64,000 nucleotides of DNA from Palsa-892 sp035556215 (GTDB taxonomy: Bacteria > Pseudomonadota > Alphaproteobacteria > Rhizobiales > Xanthobacteraceae), in NCBI GenBank assembly GCA_035556215.1, contig DATMFI010000026.1, forward strand, positions 124,001 through 188,000, given 5' to 3'. This document shows positions 53,469 to 62,173 of this stretch, piece after piece. The first letter of the stretch is position 1; every line of letters begins with the position of its first letter. The position numbers and the translations under genes are program-made. The notes under the pieces were generated by a model. That model saw nothing but the letters and a program-made list of their open reading frames with translations. It was not told the DNA's origin and did not search any database.

Positions 53469-54638
53469 ATGAATATCCACGAATATCAAGCCAAGGCTGT
53501 TCTGCGCGAATTCGGCGCGCCCGTGCCGCGCGGTATTCCGGCGTTTTCGCCCGAGGAAGCGGTCAAGGCCGCGAACGAGCTCGGCGGCTCGCTCTGGGTC
53601 GTGAAGGCGCAGATCCACGCCGGCGGCCGCGGCAAAGCCGGCGGCGTCAAGGTCGTCAAATCCATCGATGACGTGAAGAACGAGGCCAAGCGCATGCTCG
53701 GCTCGACACTCGTCACGCACCAGACCGGCCCGGCCGGCAAGGAAGTGAACCGCCTCTACATCGAAGAAGGCGCGGCGATCGCCAAGGAGTTCTATCTTTC
53801 CATTCTGGTAGATCGCGAATCTTCGCGCGTCGCTTTCGTCGTTTCGACCGAAGGCGGCATGGACATCGAGAAGGTCGCGCACGACACGCCCGAAAAGATC
53901 GTCACGTTCTCGGTCGATCCGGCGACGGGAATCATGCCGCATCACGGCCGCCGCGTCGCGGCGGCGCTCGGCCTTTCCGGCGATCTCTCGAAGCAGGCGG
54001 TTGAGCTGGCGAACAAGCTTTATACGGCCTTCGTCTCGAAGGACATGAGCCTTCTCGAGATCAATCCGCTGATCGTCACCAAGGACGACAAGATCGTCTG
54101 TCTCGACGCCAAGGTCGGCTTCGACGACAACGCGCTGTTCCGTCATCCGGACATGCTGGCGCTGCGCGACGTCACCGAGGAAGATTCGAAGGAAGTCGAG
54201 GCGTCGAAATACGACCTCAATTACATCGCGCTCGACGGCACGATTGGCTGCATGGTGAACGGCGCGGGTCTCGCGATGGCCACCATGGACATCATCAAGC
54301 TCTACGGCGAAGCGCCGGCGAACTTCCTCGACGTCGGCGGCGGCGCGACCAAGGAAAAGGTGGCGGCGGCTTTCAAAATCATCACCTCCGACCCGAAGGT
54401 GAAGGGCATCCTCGTCAACATCTTCGGCGGCATCATGCGTTGCGACGTCATCGCCGAAGGCGTCGTCGCGGCGGTGAAGGAAGTCGGCCTCAAGGTGCCG
54501 CTCGTCGTGCGCCTCGAAGGCACAAACGTTGAGCTTGGCAAAAAGATCATCAAGGAGTCGGGATTGAACGTCGTCTCCGCGGACGACCTCGACGATGCTG
54601 CCCAGAAAATCGTCAAGGCCGTGAAGGAGGCCAAGTAA
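53469..54638 (+). CDS. sucC: Succinyl-CoA synthetase beta subunit
   Basis: Substrate-level phosphorylation step of the TCA cycle. It has 389 residues. The ATP-grasp domain runs from MNIHEYQAKAVLREFG through KAQIHAGGRGKAGGVK and LEINPLIVTKDDKIV; the CoA-ligase-like domain has GTIGCMVNGAGLAMATMD and NIFGGIMRCDVIAEG. GAGGGGAG precedes the ATG. Its stop overlaps sucD (TAATG). Confidence 0.98.
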   Translation: MNIHEYQAKAVLREFGAPVPRGIPAFSPEEAVKAANELGGSLWVVKAQIHAGGRGKAGGVKVVKSIDDVKNEAKRMLGSTLVTHQTGPAGKEVNRLYIEEGAAIAKEFYLSILVDRESSRVAFVVSTEGGMDIEKVAHDTPEKIVTFSVDPATGIMPHHGRRVAAALGLSGDLSKQAVELANKLYTAFVSKDMSLLEINPLIVTKDDKIVCLDAKVGFDDNALFRHPDMLALRDVTEEDSKEVEASKYDLNYIALDGTIGCMVNGAGLAMATMDIIKLYGEAPANFLDVGGGATKEKVAAAFKIITSDPKVKGILVNIFGGIMRCDVIAEGVVAAVKEVGLKVPLVVRLEGTNVELGKKIIKESGLNVVSADDLDDAAQKIVKAVKEAK

Positions 54639-55525
54639 TGTCGATCCTCGTCAACAAGAACACGAAAGTCATCTGCCAGGGCTTCACGGGCAAGAACGGC
54701 ACGTTCCATTCGGAACAGGCAATCAAGTACGGCACCAAGATGGTTGGTGGCGTTGCGCCGGGCAAAGGCGGCTCGACGCATCTCAATCTTCCGGTGTTTG
54801 ACACTGTCGCCGAAGCGCGCGCCAAGACCGGCGCGGAGGCGAGCGTGGTATACGTTCCACCAGTAGGTGCCGCCGACGCGATCTGCGAAGCGATCGATGC
54901 CGAAGTGCCGCTTATCGTCTGCATCACCGAAGGCATTCCGGTTGCCGACATGGTCCGGGTCAAGCGTTCGCTGTCAGGCTCGAAGTCGCGCCTCCTCGGG
55001 CCGAACTGCCCCGGCATCATCACCTCGGAAGAGTGCAAGATCGGCATCATGCCGGGCCACATCCATAAGAAGGGCAAGGTCGGCATCGTTTCGAGATCCG
55101 GAACGCTTACTTATGAAGCAGTGTTCCAGACGACGGCCGAGGGCCTCGGGCAGACGACCTGCGTCGGCATCGGCGGCGATCCGGTAAAAGGCACCGAATT
55201 CATCGATGTTCTGGAGCTTTTCCTCGGCGACAAGGACACCGAAGCGCTGATCATGATCGGCGAAATCGGCGGCTCGGCCGAAGAAGACGCGGCGCAGTTT
55301 CTCAAGGACGAGGCCAAGCGCGGGCGCAAAAAGCCCGTGGTTGGCTTTATTGCCGGGCGTACCGCACCTCCGGGCCGCCGCATGGGCCATGCCGGCGCCA
55401 TCATCTCGGGCGGCAAGGGCGATGCGGAATCGAAGATCGCAGCGATGGAATCGGCGGGGATCCGCATGTCGCCGTCGCCGGCGCGTCTGGGCAAGACGCT
55501 CACCGATCTTCTGAACGGCAAATAA
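54638..55525 (+). CDS. sucD: Succinyl-CoA synthetase alpha subunit
   Basis: Holds the phosphohistidine and CoA site. It has 295 residues. GFTGKNGTFHSEQAI is the CoA-binding start, GPNCPGIITSEECKIGIMPG is conserved, and the active-site histidine lies in RRMGHAGAIISGG. One-base overlap with sucC. A structured 205 bp gap separates it from sucA. Confidence 0.98.
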   Translation: MSILVNKNTKVICQGFTGKNGTFHSEQAIKYGTKMVGGVAPGKGGSTHLNLPVFDTVAEARAKTGAEASVVYVPPVGAADAICEAIDAEVPLIVCITEGIPVADMVRVKRSLSGSKSRLLGPNCPGIITSEECKIGIMPGHIHKKGKVGIVSRSGTLTYEAVFQTTAEGLGQTTCVGIGGDPVKGTEFIDVLELFLGDKDTEALIMIGEIGGSAEEDAAQFLKDEAKRGRKKPVVGFIAGRTAPPGRRMGHAGAIISGGKGDAESKIAAMESAGIRMSPSPARLGKTLTDLLNGK

Positions 55526-55540
55526 GACGACGCGAAATGG

Positions 55541-55707
55541 CGGCGGGTGAAATCGATTTCCAGTTTTCGATCGCCCGCCGCAGTAAGTTCGATGGAATAA
55601 TTTAGACCGCGCCTGATATAGTTCTTAATCTCGATATAATGAGGTGACGCGTTCACGCGTCACCTCTATATGCATTGGCGAACCTGTTTGGGGGCGACGC
55701 CCAAACA
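55541..55707. promoter_or_regulatory. Structured sucD-sucA intergenic: three hairpins and a TATAAT box
   Basis: Three stem-loops precede sucA. The first pairs CGGCGGG (55541-55547) with CCCGCCG (55574-55580) and has an inner ATCGA/TCGAT. The second is a perfect 12-bp inverted repeat GAGGTGACGCGT-TC-ACGCGTCACCTC (55641-55666). The third pairs TGTTTGGG with CCCAAACA (55685-55707). TATAAT lies at 55635-55640, directly before the second. No T-run follows the 12-bp dyad, so it looks like an operator or mRNA element rather than a terminator. Confidence 0.5.
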
Positions 55708-55730
55708 AGGAAAGCAGCCGGATTAAGGCC

Positions 55731-58691
55731 ATGGCGAAGAATTCGGACACCGATACCTTTCTCAAGACCTCGTTCCTTTACGGGGGCAATGCGAGCTACC
55801 TCGAAGAACTGCAATCGCGTTTCGAGCAGAATCCTTCCTCGGTCGATCAGGCCTGGCAGTCGTTTTTCGCCAATCTGAAAGAAGAGCGCGGCGACGCAAC
55901 GCGCAATGCCAAGGGCGCTTCGTGGAAGCAGCCGAACTGGCCAGTGCCGCTGAACGGCGAACTTGTCGCCGCGATGGACGGCAATTGGATCGATGTCGAA
56001 AAAGGCATCGCACAGAAGCTGAAGGGCAAGGCGCATGCGGGCGGCATCGAAATGTCGGCCGCCGAAGTGCAGCAGGCGACCCGCGACTCGGTGAAAGCGC
56101 TGATGATGATCCGCGCCTACCGCATGCGCGGCCATCTGCATGCCAAGCTCGATCCGTTGGAAATCGCCGAGCGCGAATATCAGCCGGAGCTCGATCCCGC
56201 GTCCTACGGGTTCACCGAAGCCGATCTCGATCGCAAGATTTTCATCGACCATGTGCTCGGCATGGAATTCGCGAGCGTGCGCGAGATGCTCGACATCCTT
56301 GAGCGCACCTATTGCCAGACGATCGGCGTCGAGTTCATGCACATCTCTTCACCCGAAGAGAAGGCGTGGATTCAGGAGCGCATCGAAGGGCCGGACAAGG
56401 AAATCACCTTCACGCGCGAAGGCAAGCGCGCGATCCTGAACAAGCTCGTGCAGGCCGAAGGCTTCGAGAAATTCATCGACGTCAAATACACCGGCACCAA
56501 GCGGTTCGGCCTCGACGGCGGCGAATCGATGATCCCGGCGCTCGAGCAGATCATCAAGCGCGGCGGCGCGCTCGGCGTGAAGGAAATCGTCTTCGGCATG
56601 GCGCATCGCGGACGCCTCAACGTGCTCGCGCATGTGATGGCCAAGCCCCATCGTGCGATCTTCCACGAATTCAAGGGCGGCTCCTCGACGCCGGACGAAG
56701 TCGAAGGCTCGGGCGACGTGAAGTATCACCTCGGTGCGTCATCCGACCGCGAGTTCGACAAGAACAAGGTGCATTTGTCGCTGACCGCCAACCCTTCGCA
56801 TCTCGAGATCGTCGATCCGGTGGTGCTGGGCAAAGTGCGCGCCAAGCAGGATCAGCATGGCGACCGGCCGGACGAGCGCGTCTCGGTGCTGCCGCTTCTC
56901 ATCCATGGCGACGCGGCTTTCGCGGGCCAGGGCGTGATCGCCGAATGCTTCGGGCTTTCGGGTTTGAAGGGCTATCGCACCGGCGGCTCGATCCATTTCA
57001 TCGTCAACAACCAGATCGGCTTCACGACCAATCCGCGCTATGCGCGCTCTTCGCCTTATCCGTCGGACGTCGCGAAGATGATCGAAGCGCCGATCTTTCA
57101 CGTGAACGGCGACGATCCTGAAGCCGTGGTGTTCTGCGCCAAGATCGCGACTGAGTTCCGGCAGAAATTCCACAAGCCGGTCGTCATCGACATGTTCTGC
57201 TATCGCCGTTTCGGCCATAACGAAGGCGACGAGCCGGCGTTCACGCAGCCGTTGATGTACAAGCGGATCAAATCGCATCCGACGACGCTCGAAATCTACG
57301 GCAAGAAGCTGGAAGCCGAAGGCGTGCTCGCCGCCGGCGATCTCGATCGCATGAAGGCCGGCTGGCGCTCGCATCTTGAAGGCGAATACGAAGGCGGCCA
57401 GAGCTACAAGCCGAACAAGGCCGACTGGCTCGACGGCAAGTGGTCGGGCTTCAAGGTCACGGCCGATCAGATCGACGATCCGCGCCGCGGCGATACCGGC
57501 GTGTCGCTCGACAAGCTGAAAGATTTCGGCCGTAAGATCACCAAGCTGCCGGAAAACTTCCATCCGCACCGTACGATCACGCGCTTCCTCGAAACGCGCG
57601 CCAAGGCGATCGAGACCGGCGAAAATATCGACTGGGCGACCGGCGAGGCGCTGGCGATCGGCACGCTTCTGTCGGAAGGCAATATCGTCCGTCTTTCGGG
57701 TCAGGACGTCGAGCGCGGCACGTTCTCGCAACGCCACGCCGTGCTGATCGATCAGGAAAACGAAGAGCGCTACATCCCGCTCAACCATGTCGCGGAAGGG
57801 CAGCCCAAGTTCGAGGTGCTGAACTCGATGCTGTCGGAAGAGGCCGTGCTGGGGTTCGAGTATGGCTTCTCGCTCGCCGAGCCGAAGGCGCTCACCATGT
57901 GGGAAGCGCAGTTCGGCGACTTCGCGAACGGCGCGCAGGTCGTCATCGACCAGTTCATCTCGTCGGGCGAGCGCAAATGGCTGCGCATGTCGGGTCTCGT
58001 GATGCTGCTGCCGCATGGTTATGAGGGGCAGGGGCCGGAGCATTCCTCCGCGCGTCTCGAGCGCTATTTGCAGCTTTGCGCCGAAGACAACATGCAGGTC
58101 GCCAACTGCACGACACCGGCGAACTACTTCCATATCCTGCGCCGGCAGATGAAGCGCGACTTCCGCAAGCCGCTCATCCTGATGACGCCGAAGTCGCTGC
58201 TGCGTCACAAGAAAGCGGTTTCGAGACTCGAGGAAATGGGGCCGAACACCTATTTCCATCGCGTGTTGTGGGATGACGCGCAGCTCCACACCAACGACCC
58301 GACCAAGCTTGTCGCCGACGACAAGATTCGCCGCGTCGTGATGTGCTCGGGCAAGGTCTATTACGATCTTTACGAAGAGCGCGAGAAACGCGGGCTCAAC
58401 GACATCTATCTCCTGCGGCTCGAGCAGCTCTATCCGTTCCCGCTCAAGGCGCTGGTCACCGAACTCGTGCGCTTCAAAGGCGCCGACATCGTCTGGTGCC
58501 AGGAGGAGCCGCGCAACCAGGGCGCCTGGGCCTTCGTGCAGCCTTACATCGAATGGGTGCTGGAGCAGGTCCATGCGACGCATCGCCGGCCGCGCTATGT
58601 CGGCCGCGCGGCGTCCGCCTCGACCGCGACCGGCCTGATGTCGAATCACCTCAAACAATTGAAAGCCTTCCTCGACGAAGCGCTCGGCTGA
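55731..58691 (+). CDS. sucA: 2-oxoglutarate dehydrogenase E1 component
   Basis: Thiamine diphosphate-dependent decarboxylase of the OGDH complex. It has 986 residues. The N-terminal E2-binding segment is FLYGGNASYLEELQSRFEQNP; the TPP domain has FGMAHRGRLNVLAHVMAKP and FHVNGDDPEAVVF; the transketolase-like C-terminal half has GTFSQRHAVLIDQ, GFEYGFSL and PHGYEGQGPEHSSARLERYLQ. ATG 55731 gives the usual MAKNSDTDTFLKTSF start. A longer frame to 55644 reads through the leader hairpins and is rejected. Confidence 0.98.
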   Translation: MAKNSDTDTFLKTSFLYGGNASYLEELQSRFEQNPSSVDQAWQSFFANLKEERGDATRNAKGASWKQPNWPVPLNGELVAAMDGNWIDVEKGIAQKLKGKAHAGGIEMSAAEVQQATRDSVKALMMIRAYRMRGHLHAKLDPLEIAEREYQPELDPASYGFTEADLDRKIFIDHVLGMEFASVREMLDILERTYCQTIGVEFMHISSPEEKAWIQERIEGPDKEITFTREGKRAILNKLVQAEGFEKFIDVKYTGTKRFGLDGGESMIPALEQIIKRGGALGVKEIVFGMAHRGRLNVLAHVMAKPHRAIFHEFKGGSSTPDEVEGSGDVKYHLGASSDREFDKNKVHLSLTANPSHLEIVDPVVLGKVRAKQDQHGDRPDERVSVLPLLIHGDAAFAGQGVIAECFGLSGLKGYRTGGSIHFIVNNQIGFTTNPRYARSSPYPSDVAKMIEAPIFHVNGDDPEAVVFCAKIATEFRQKFHKPVVIDMFCYRRFGHNEGDEPAFTQPLMYKRIKSHPTTLEIYGKKLEAEGVLAAGDLDRMKAGWRSHLEGEYEGGQSYKPNKADWLDGKWSGFKVTADQIDDPRRGDTGVSLDKLKDFGRKITKLPENFHPHRTITRFLETRAKAIETGENIDWATGEALAIGTLLSEGNIVRLSGQDVERGTFSQRHAVLIDQENEERYIPLNHVAEGQPKFEVLNSMLSEEAVLGFEYGFSLAEPKALTMWEAQFGDFANGAQVVIDQFISSGERKWLRMSGLVMLLPHGYEGQGPEHSSARLERYLQLCAEDNMQVANCTTPANYFHILRRQMKRDFRKPLILMTPKSLLRHKKAVSRLEEMGPNTYFHRVLWDDAQLHTNDPTKLVADDKIRRVVMCSGKVYYDLYEEREKRGLNDIYLLRLEQLYPFPLKALVTELVRFKGADIVWCQEEPRNQGAWAFVQPYIEWVLEQVHATHRRPRYVGRAASASTATGLMSNHLKQLKAFLDEALG

Positions 58692-58713
58692 GCGCGTTTC
58701 CGGAGAACGAAAG

Positions 58714-59934
58714 ATGAGCACCGACATTCGCGTTCCGACCCTGGGTGAATCGGTCACCGAGGCCACGATCGGACGCTGGTTCAAGAAAGCGGGTGACGCG
58801 GTATCGGTCGATGAACCGCTCGTCGAGCTCGAAACGGATAAGGTGACGGTCGAAGTACCGTCCCCGGCAGCCGGCGTGCTCTCGGAGATCAAGGTCAAGA
58901 ACGGCGAGACGGTCGCGGTCGGCGCGGTGCTCGGCTCGATCAGCGAAGGCGCGGGCGGCGGCAAATCCGCAGCGAAAGAGCCCGCGCCGAAAGCCGAAGC
59001 GCCGAAGACAGCGCCGGCTGCTGCGCCGAAAGCCGCGCCGCAGCCCGCCAAGGTTTCGAGCGATCAGCAGGCGCCATCAGTGCGGCGCATCGCCGCCGAA
59101 AGCGGGGTCAATCCGGCTTCCGTTGCGGGCTCCGGCAAGGACGGCCGCGTAACCAAAGGCGACATGCTGGCGGCGATCGCCGCCGGCACTTCGGCGCCGG
59201 CTGTTGCCCGCGCGCCATCGTCGCCGCAGGACGCGCCGCGCGAAGAACGCGTGCGGATGACGAAGCTCCGCCAAACCATCGCCCGCCGCCTCAAGGATGC
59301 GCAAAATACGGCAGCGATGCTCACGACGTTCAACGATGTCGACATGAGCGGCGTGATGGGAATGCGCGCGCATTACAAGGAAGCCTTCGAGAAGAAGCAC
59401 GGCGTTAAACTGGGATTCATGGGCTTCTTCGTGAAGGCCTGCATCCAGGCGCTGAAGGAAATTCCGGCGGTCAACGCCGAGATCGACGGCGACGAGCTCG
59501 TCTACAAGAATTATTATCACGTCGGCGTTGCCGTCGGCACCGAGAAGGGGCTGGTCGTTCCGGTGGTGCGCGATGCGGACCGGCTGTCGATCGCCGACAT
59601 CGAAAAGACGATCGCCGATTTCGGCAAGCGCGCCCGCGACGGCCATCTCTCGATCGACGAGCTGCAGGGCGGCACCTTCACGATCTCGAACGGCGGCATT
59701 TACGGCTCGCTGATGTCGACGCCGATCCTCAACGCGCCGCAGTCGGGCATTCTCGGCATGCACCGCATCGAGGAACGTCCGGTCGCGGTGAAGGGCCAGG
59801 TCGTCATCAAGCCGATGATGTATCTCGCGCTCTCCTACGATCATCGCATCGTCGATGGCCGCGAGGCGGTGACGTTCCTGGTGCGGGTGAAGGAAAATCT
59901 CGAGGATCCGGCGCGGCTGGTGCTGGATCTCTAA
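58714..59934 (+). CDS. sucB: Dihydrolipoamide succinyltransferase (OGDH E2)
   Basis: Core of the OGDH complex. It has 406 residues: lipoyl domain 1-80 with the lipoylated Lys43 in ELETDKVTVEV, an Ala/Pro linker, the peripheral subunit-binding domain (~112-150, PSVRRIAAESGVNPASVAG) and a C-terminal acyltransferase domain with catalytic ALSYDHRIVDGREAV. GGAGAACGAAAG precedes the ATG, 22 bp after sucA. Confidence 0.98.
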   Translation: MSTDIRVPTLGESVTEATIGRWFKKAGDAVSVDEPLVELETDKVTVEVPSPAAGVLSEIKVKNGETVAVGAVLGSISEGAGGGKSAAKEPAPKAEAPKTAPAAAPKAAPQPAKVSSDQQAPSVRRIAAESGVNPASVAGSGKDGRVTKGDMLAAIAAGTSAPAVARAPSSPQDAPREERVRMTKLRQTIARRLKDAQNTAAMLTTFNDVDMSGVMGMRAHYKEAFEKKHGVKLGFMGFFVKACIQALKEIPAVNAEIDGDELVYKNYYHVGVAVGTEKGLVVPVVRDADRLSIADIEKTIADFGKRARDGHLSIDELQGGTFTISNGGIYGSLMSTPILNAPQSGILGMHRIEERPVAVKGQVVIKPMMYLALSYDHRIVDGREAVTFLVRVKENLEDPARLVLDL

Positions 59935-59939
59935 TTTCA

Positions 59940-60032
59940 TTGCTGCCATGCCCGGCCTTGTGCCGGGCATCTACGCCTTTAAATTCCCAAACAACGCGGG
60001 GCGTGGATGGCCGGAGCAACCGGCTATGACGG
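59940..60032. repeat. RIME-like bipartite palindromic repeat, copy 2
   Basis: A ~93 bp element between sucB and lpdA. The left hairpin ATGCCCGGC-CTTGT-GCCGGGCAT is perfect (59948-59970). The right hairpin ATGGCCGG-AGCAA-CCGGCTAT is imperfect (60007-60027), and the element ends TATGACGG. It shares the CTTGT loop, arm sequences, spacing and orientation with copy 1 at 3737-3827. It ends 20 bp before the lpdA ATG. Confidence 0.7.
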
Positions 60033-60052
60033 TTTGAGGCGGAGAATTGAAA

Positions 60053-61447
60053 ATGGCTTACGACGTCGTCGTCATCGGCTCAGGCCCCGGCGGATATGTC
60101 TGCGCGATCCGCGCGGCACAACTCGGCCTCAAGACCGCAGTGGTCGAAAAGGACAAGACGTTCGGCGGCACATGCCTGAACGTCGGCTGCATCCCGTCGA
60201 AGGCGCTGCTGCACGCTTCGCATCTCTTCGAGGAGGCGGAACATGACTTCGCCGCGATGGGTATTGGCGTGTCGAAGCCGAAGCTTGACCTCGCGCAGAT
60301 GCAAAAGTTCAAGCAGGAAGGCGTCGACGGCAATGTGAAGGGCGTCGATTTCCTGTTCAAGAAGAACAAGATCGACACCTTTCAGGGCACCGGCAGGATC
60401 GTTGGCGCGGGCAAGATCGAGATTTCCGGCGCGAAGAAGGAAACGATCGAGACGAAAGCGATCGTGATTGCGACCGGCTCGGATGTCGCGCGTCTCAAGG
60501 GTATCGAGATCGACGAGAAGCGCGTCGTCTCCTCGACCGGAGCACTCGCGCTCCCCTCGGTGCCGAAGAAGCTTCTGGTCGTCGGCGCGGGTGTGATTGG
60601 GCTCGAGCTTGGCTCGGTCTGGCGGCGCCTGGGCGCAGAGGTTGAAGTCGTCGAATTCCTTGACCGCATTCTGCCCGGCATGGACGGCGAGATTGCAAAG
60701 CAATTCCAGCGCATCCTTGCGAAGCAGGGCATGACGTTCCGCCTCGCTTCCAAGGTCACCGGCATCGACGCTAAAGGCAAGACACTGAAAGTGACGGTCG
60801 AGCCCGCCGCCGGCGGCAAGGCCGAGACGCTGGAAGCCGACGTGACGTTGGTTGCCATCGGCCGCGTCCCTTACACCGAAGGTCTCGGCCTCAAGGAAGC
60901 GGGTGTCGAGATGGACGCGAAGAATCGCATCGTCGTCGATCACGATTTTCGCACCAATGTGCCGGGGATCTACGCCATCGGCGATGTGATCGCGGGACCG
61001 ATGCTGGCGCACAAGGCGGAGGACGAGGGTGTTGCTGCCGCCGAGATCATCGCGGGCAAGGCAGGCATCGTGAACCACGATGCCATTCCGAACGTCATCT
61101 ACACCTATCCGGAAGTCGCCTCGGTCGGCAAAACCGAGGAAGAACTGAAGTCAGCCGGTATCACCTACAATGTCGGCAAGTTTCCGTTCACGGCGAACGG
61201 CCGCGCCAAGGTCAACCGCACGACCGACGGGTTCGTGAAAATCCTTGCCGATGCGCAAACCGACCGCGTACTGGGCGCGCATATCATCGGGCCGGATGCC
61301 GGCACGATGATCACCGAGATCACCGTCGCGCTCGAATTCGGCGGTTCGTCCGAGGATATCGCCCGCACTTGTCACCCGCACCCGACGTTGTCGGAAGCGG
61401 TGAAGGAAGCGGCGCTCGCGGTGGAGAAACGCGCGATCCATATGTGA
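60053..61447 (+). CDS. lpdA: Dihydrolipoyl dehydrogenase
   Basis: FAD-dependent E3 that reoxidises dihydrolipoamide. It has 464 residues. FAD motif VIGSGPGGYVCAIRAAQLG, redox disulfide GGTCLNVGCIPSK (Cys41, Cys46), NAD motif VVGAGVIGLELGSVW, and the C-terminal HPHPTLSEAVKEAAL with the active-site His. GGAGA precedes ATG 60053. It is the only E3 in the window and probably serves OGDH. A RIME-like repeat separates it from sucB. Confidence 0.98.
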   Translation: MAYDVVVIGSGPGGYVCAIRAAQLGLKTAVVEKDKTFGGTCLNVGCIPSKALLHASHLFEEAEHDFAAMGIGVSKPKLDLAQMQKFKQEGVDGNVKGVDFLFKKNKIDTFQGTGRIVGAGKIEISGAKKETIETKAIVIATGSDVARLKGIEIDEKRVVSSTGALALPSVPKKLLVVGAGVIGLELGSVWRRLGAEVEVVEFLDRILPGMDGEIAKQFQRILAKQGMTFRLASKVTGIDAKGKTLKVTVEPAAGGKAETLEADVTLVAIGRVPYTEGLGLKEAGVEMDAKNRIVVDHDFRTNVPGIYAIGDVIAGPMLAHKAEDEGVAAAEIIAGKAGIVNHDAIPNVIYTYPEVASVGKTEEELKSAGITYNVGKFPFTANGRAKVNRTTDGFVKILADAQTDRVLGAHIIGPDAGTMITEITVALEFGGSSEDIARTCHPHPTLSEAVKEAALAVEKRAIHM

Positions 61448-61468
61448 TCGCGCGTTTATTGGTTCGCG

Positions 61469-62098
61469 TCAGTGCCCGCCGATGAAAGGCACGTAGTGAA
61501 TGAGATGCGGCGCCGCGACGCCGATCCCCATCAGCACCAGGCCGCCGAGGCCGAGGATGCCAGAGACCCAGGCCAGCGCCATCATGCCGGTGATAATCGT
61601 CGCTGACGCAAGCACGATCGCGACCTGAAACGCCGCCGAGGCGAGTTCGAAGTTGTGATACTTCGCGAGCGAATGGTCGCGCTCCTCGCCGGCGTGCTTG
61701 GCGCGGGCGGCGAGCTGTTCGGTTCCTTCGCCGGTGTCAGGTTCAGATCGATAGCGGGCGGCGGTTTTCTGCCAGTCGTCCTGCTGTTTGGCAGCGGCAG
61801 TTTTCTGGGCATCGGGAAGAATACTCCCGTAAATCTTCATTTCCTCGGCCGCGGTCTGCACCACCGTGCGGCGGATGGATTTTGCCTGAAAGAAGGCCCA
61901 CAGGTTCGCGGCCTCGACGTTCTTGCTGATGGCGTTAGTTTGCGCGCTTTTTCCGAGCGTTTCGGAGAAGGCGAGGAATAGCGCGAGTACGGCGATCAGG
62001 AGCGCGATCCTCTTGTTGGCGCTGCTGACATGACCCTGTTCTTCCTCATGCTCGATATGTTCGGCGGCTTCATGCGCGGCGTGATGCGGCTCGGCCAT
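61469..62098 (-). CDS. DUF4337 family membrane protein
   Basis: About 209 residues. A His/Glu-rich N-terminus (HHAAHEAAEHIEHEEEQGH) is followed by one helix (IALLIAVLALFLAFSETLG), a central helical domain with SAQTNAISKNVEAANLWAFFQAKSIR-type sequence, and two C-terminal helices (FQVAIVLASATIITGMMALAWVSG and VLMGIGVAAPHLI). This layout is DUF4337, of unknown function. Start placed at ATG 62098 (MAEPHHAAHEAAE); a frame to 62152 is possible. It converges on lpdA. Confidence 0.85.
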   Translation of the reverse strand: MAEPHHAAHEAAEHIEHEEEQGHVSSANKRIALLIAVLALFLAFSETLGKSAQTNAISKNVEAANLWAFFQAKSIRRTVVQTAAEEMKIYGSILPDAQKTAAAKQQDDWQKTAARYRSEPDTGEGTEQLAARAKHAGEERDHSLAKYHNFELASAAFQVAIVLASATIITGMMALAWVSGILGLGGLVLMGIGVAAPHLIHYVPFIGGH

Positions 62099-62173
62099 GG
62101 GGGTCCCCTGGTTGAAGAAAGCGGCGGACGCTTCCATGAAGCGCGGTATCAAGGCAAGGGGGTTGTCGCGGCT

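Noticed and set aside
56739..59051. A 770-codon open frame opposite sucA
   Set aside because: Shadow of sucA/sucB; no ribosome binding site and no domain.
59936..60052. Small coding frame between sucB and lpdA
   Set aside because: The sequence is explained by a double-palindrome repeat also present at 3737-3827.
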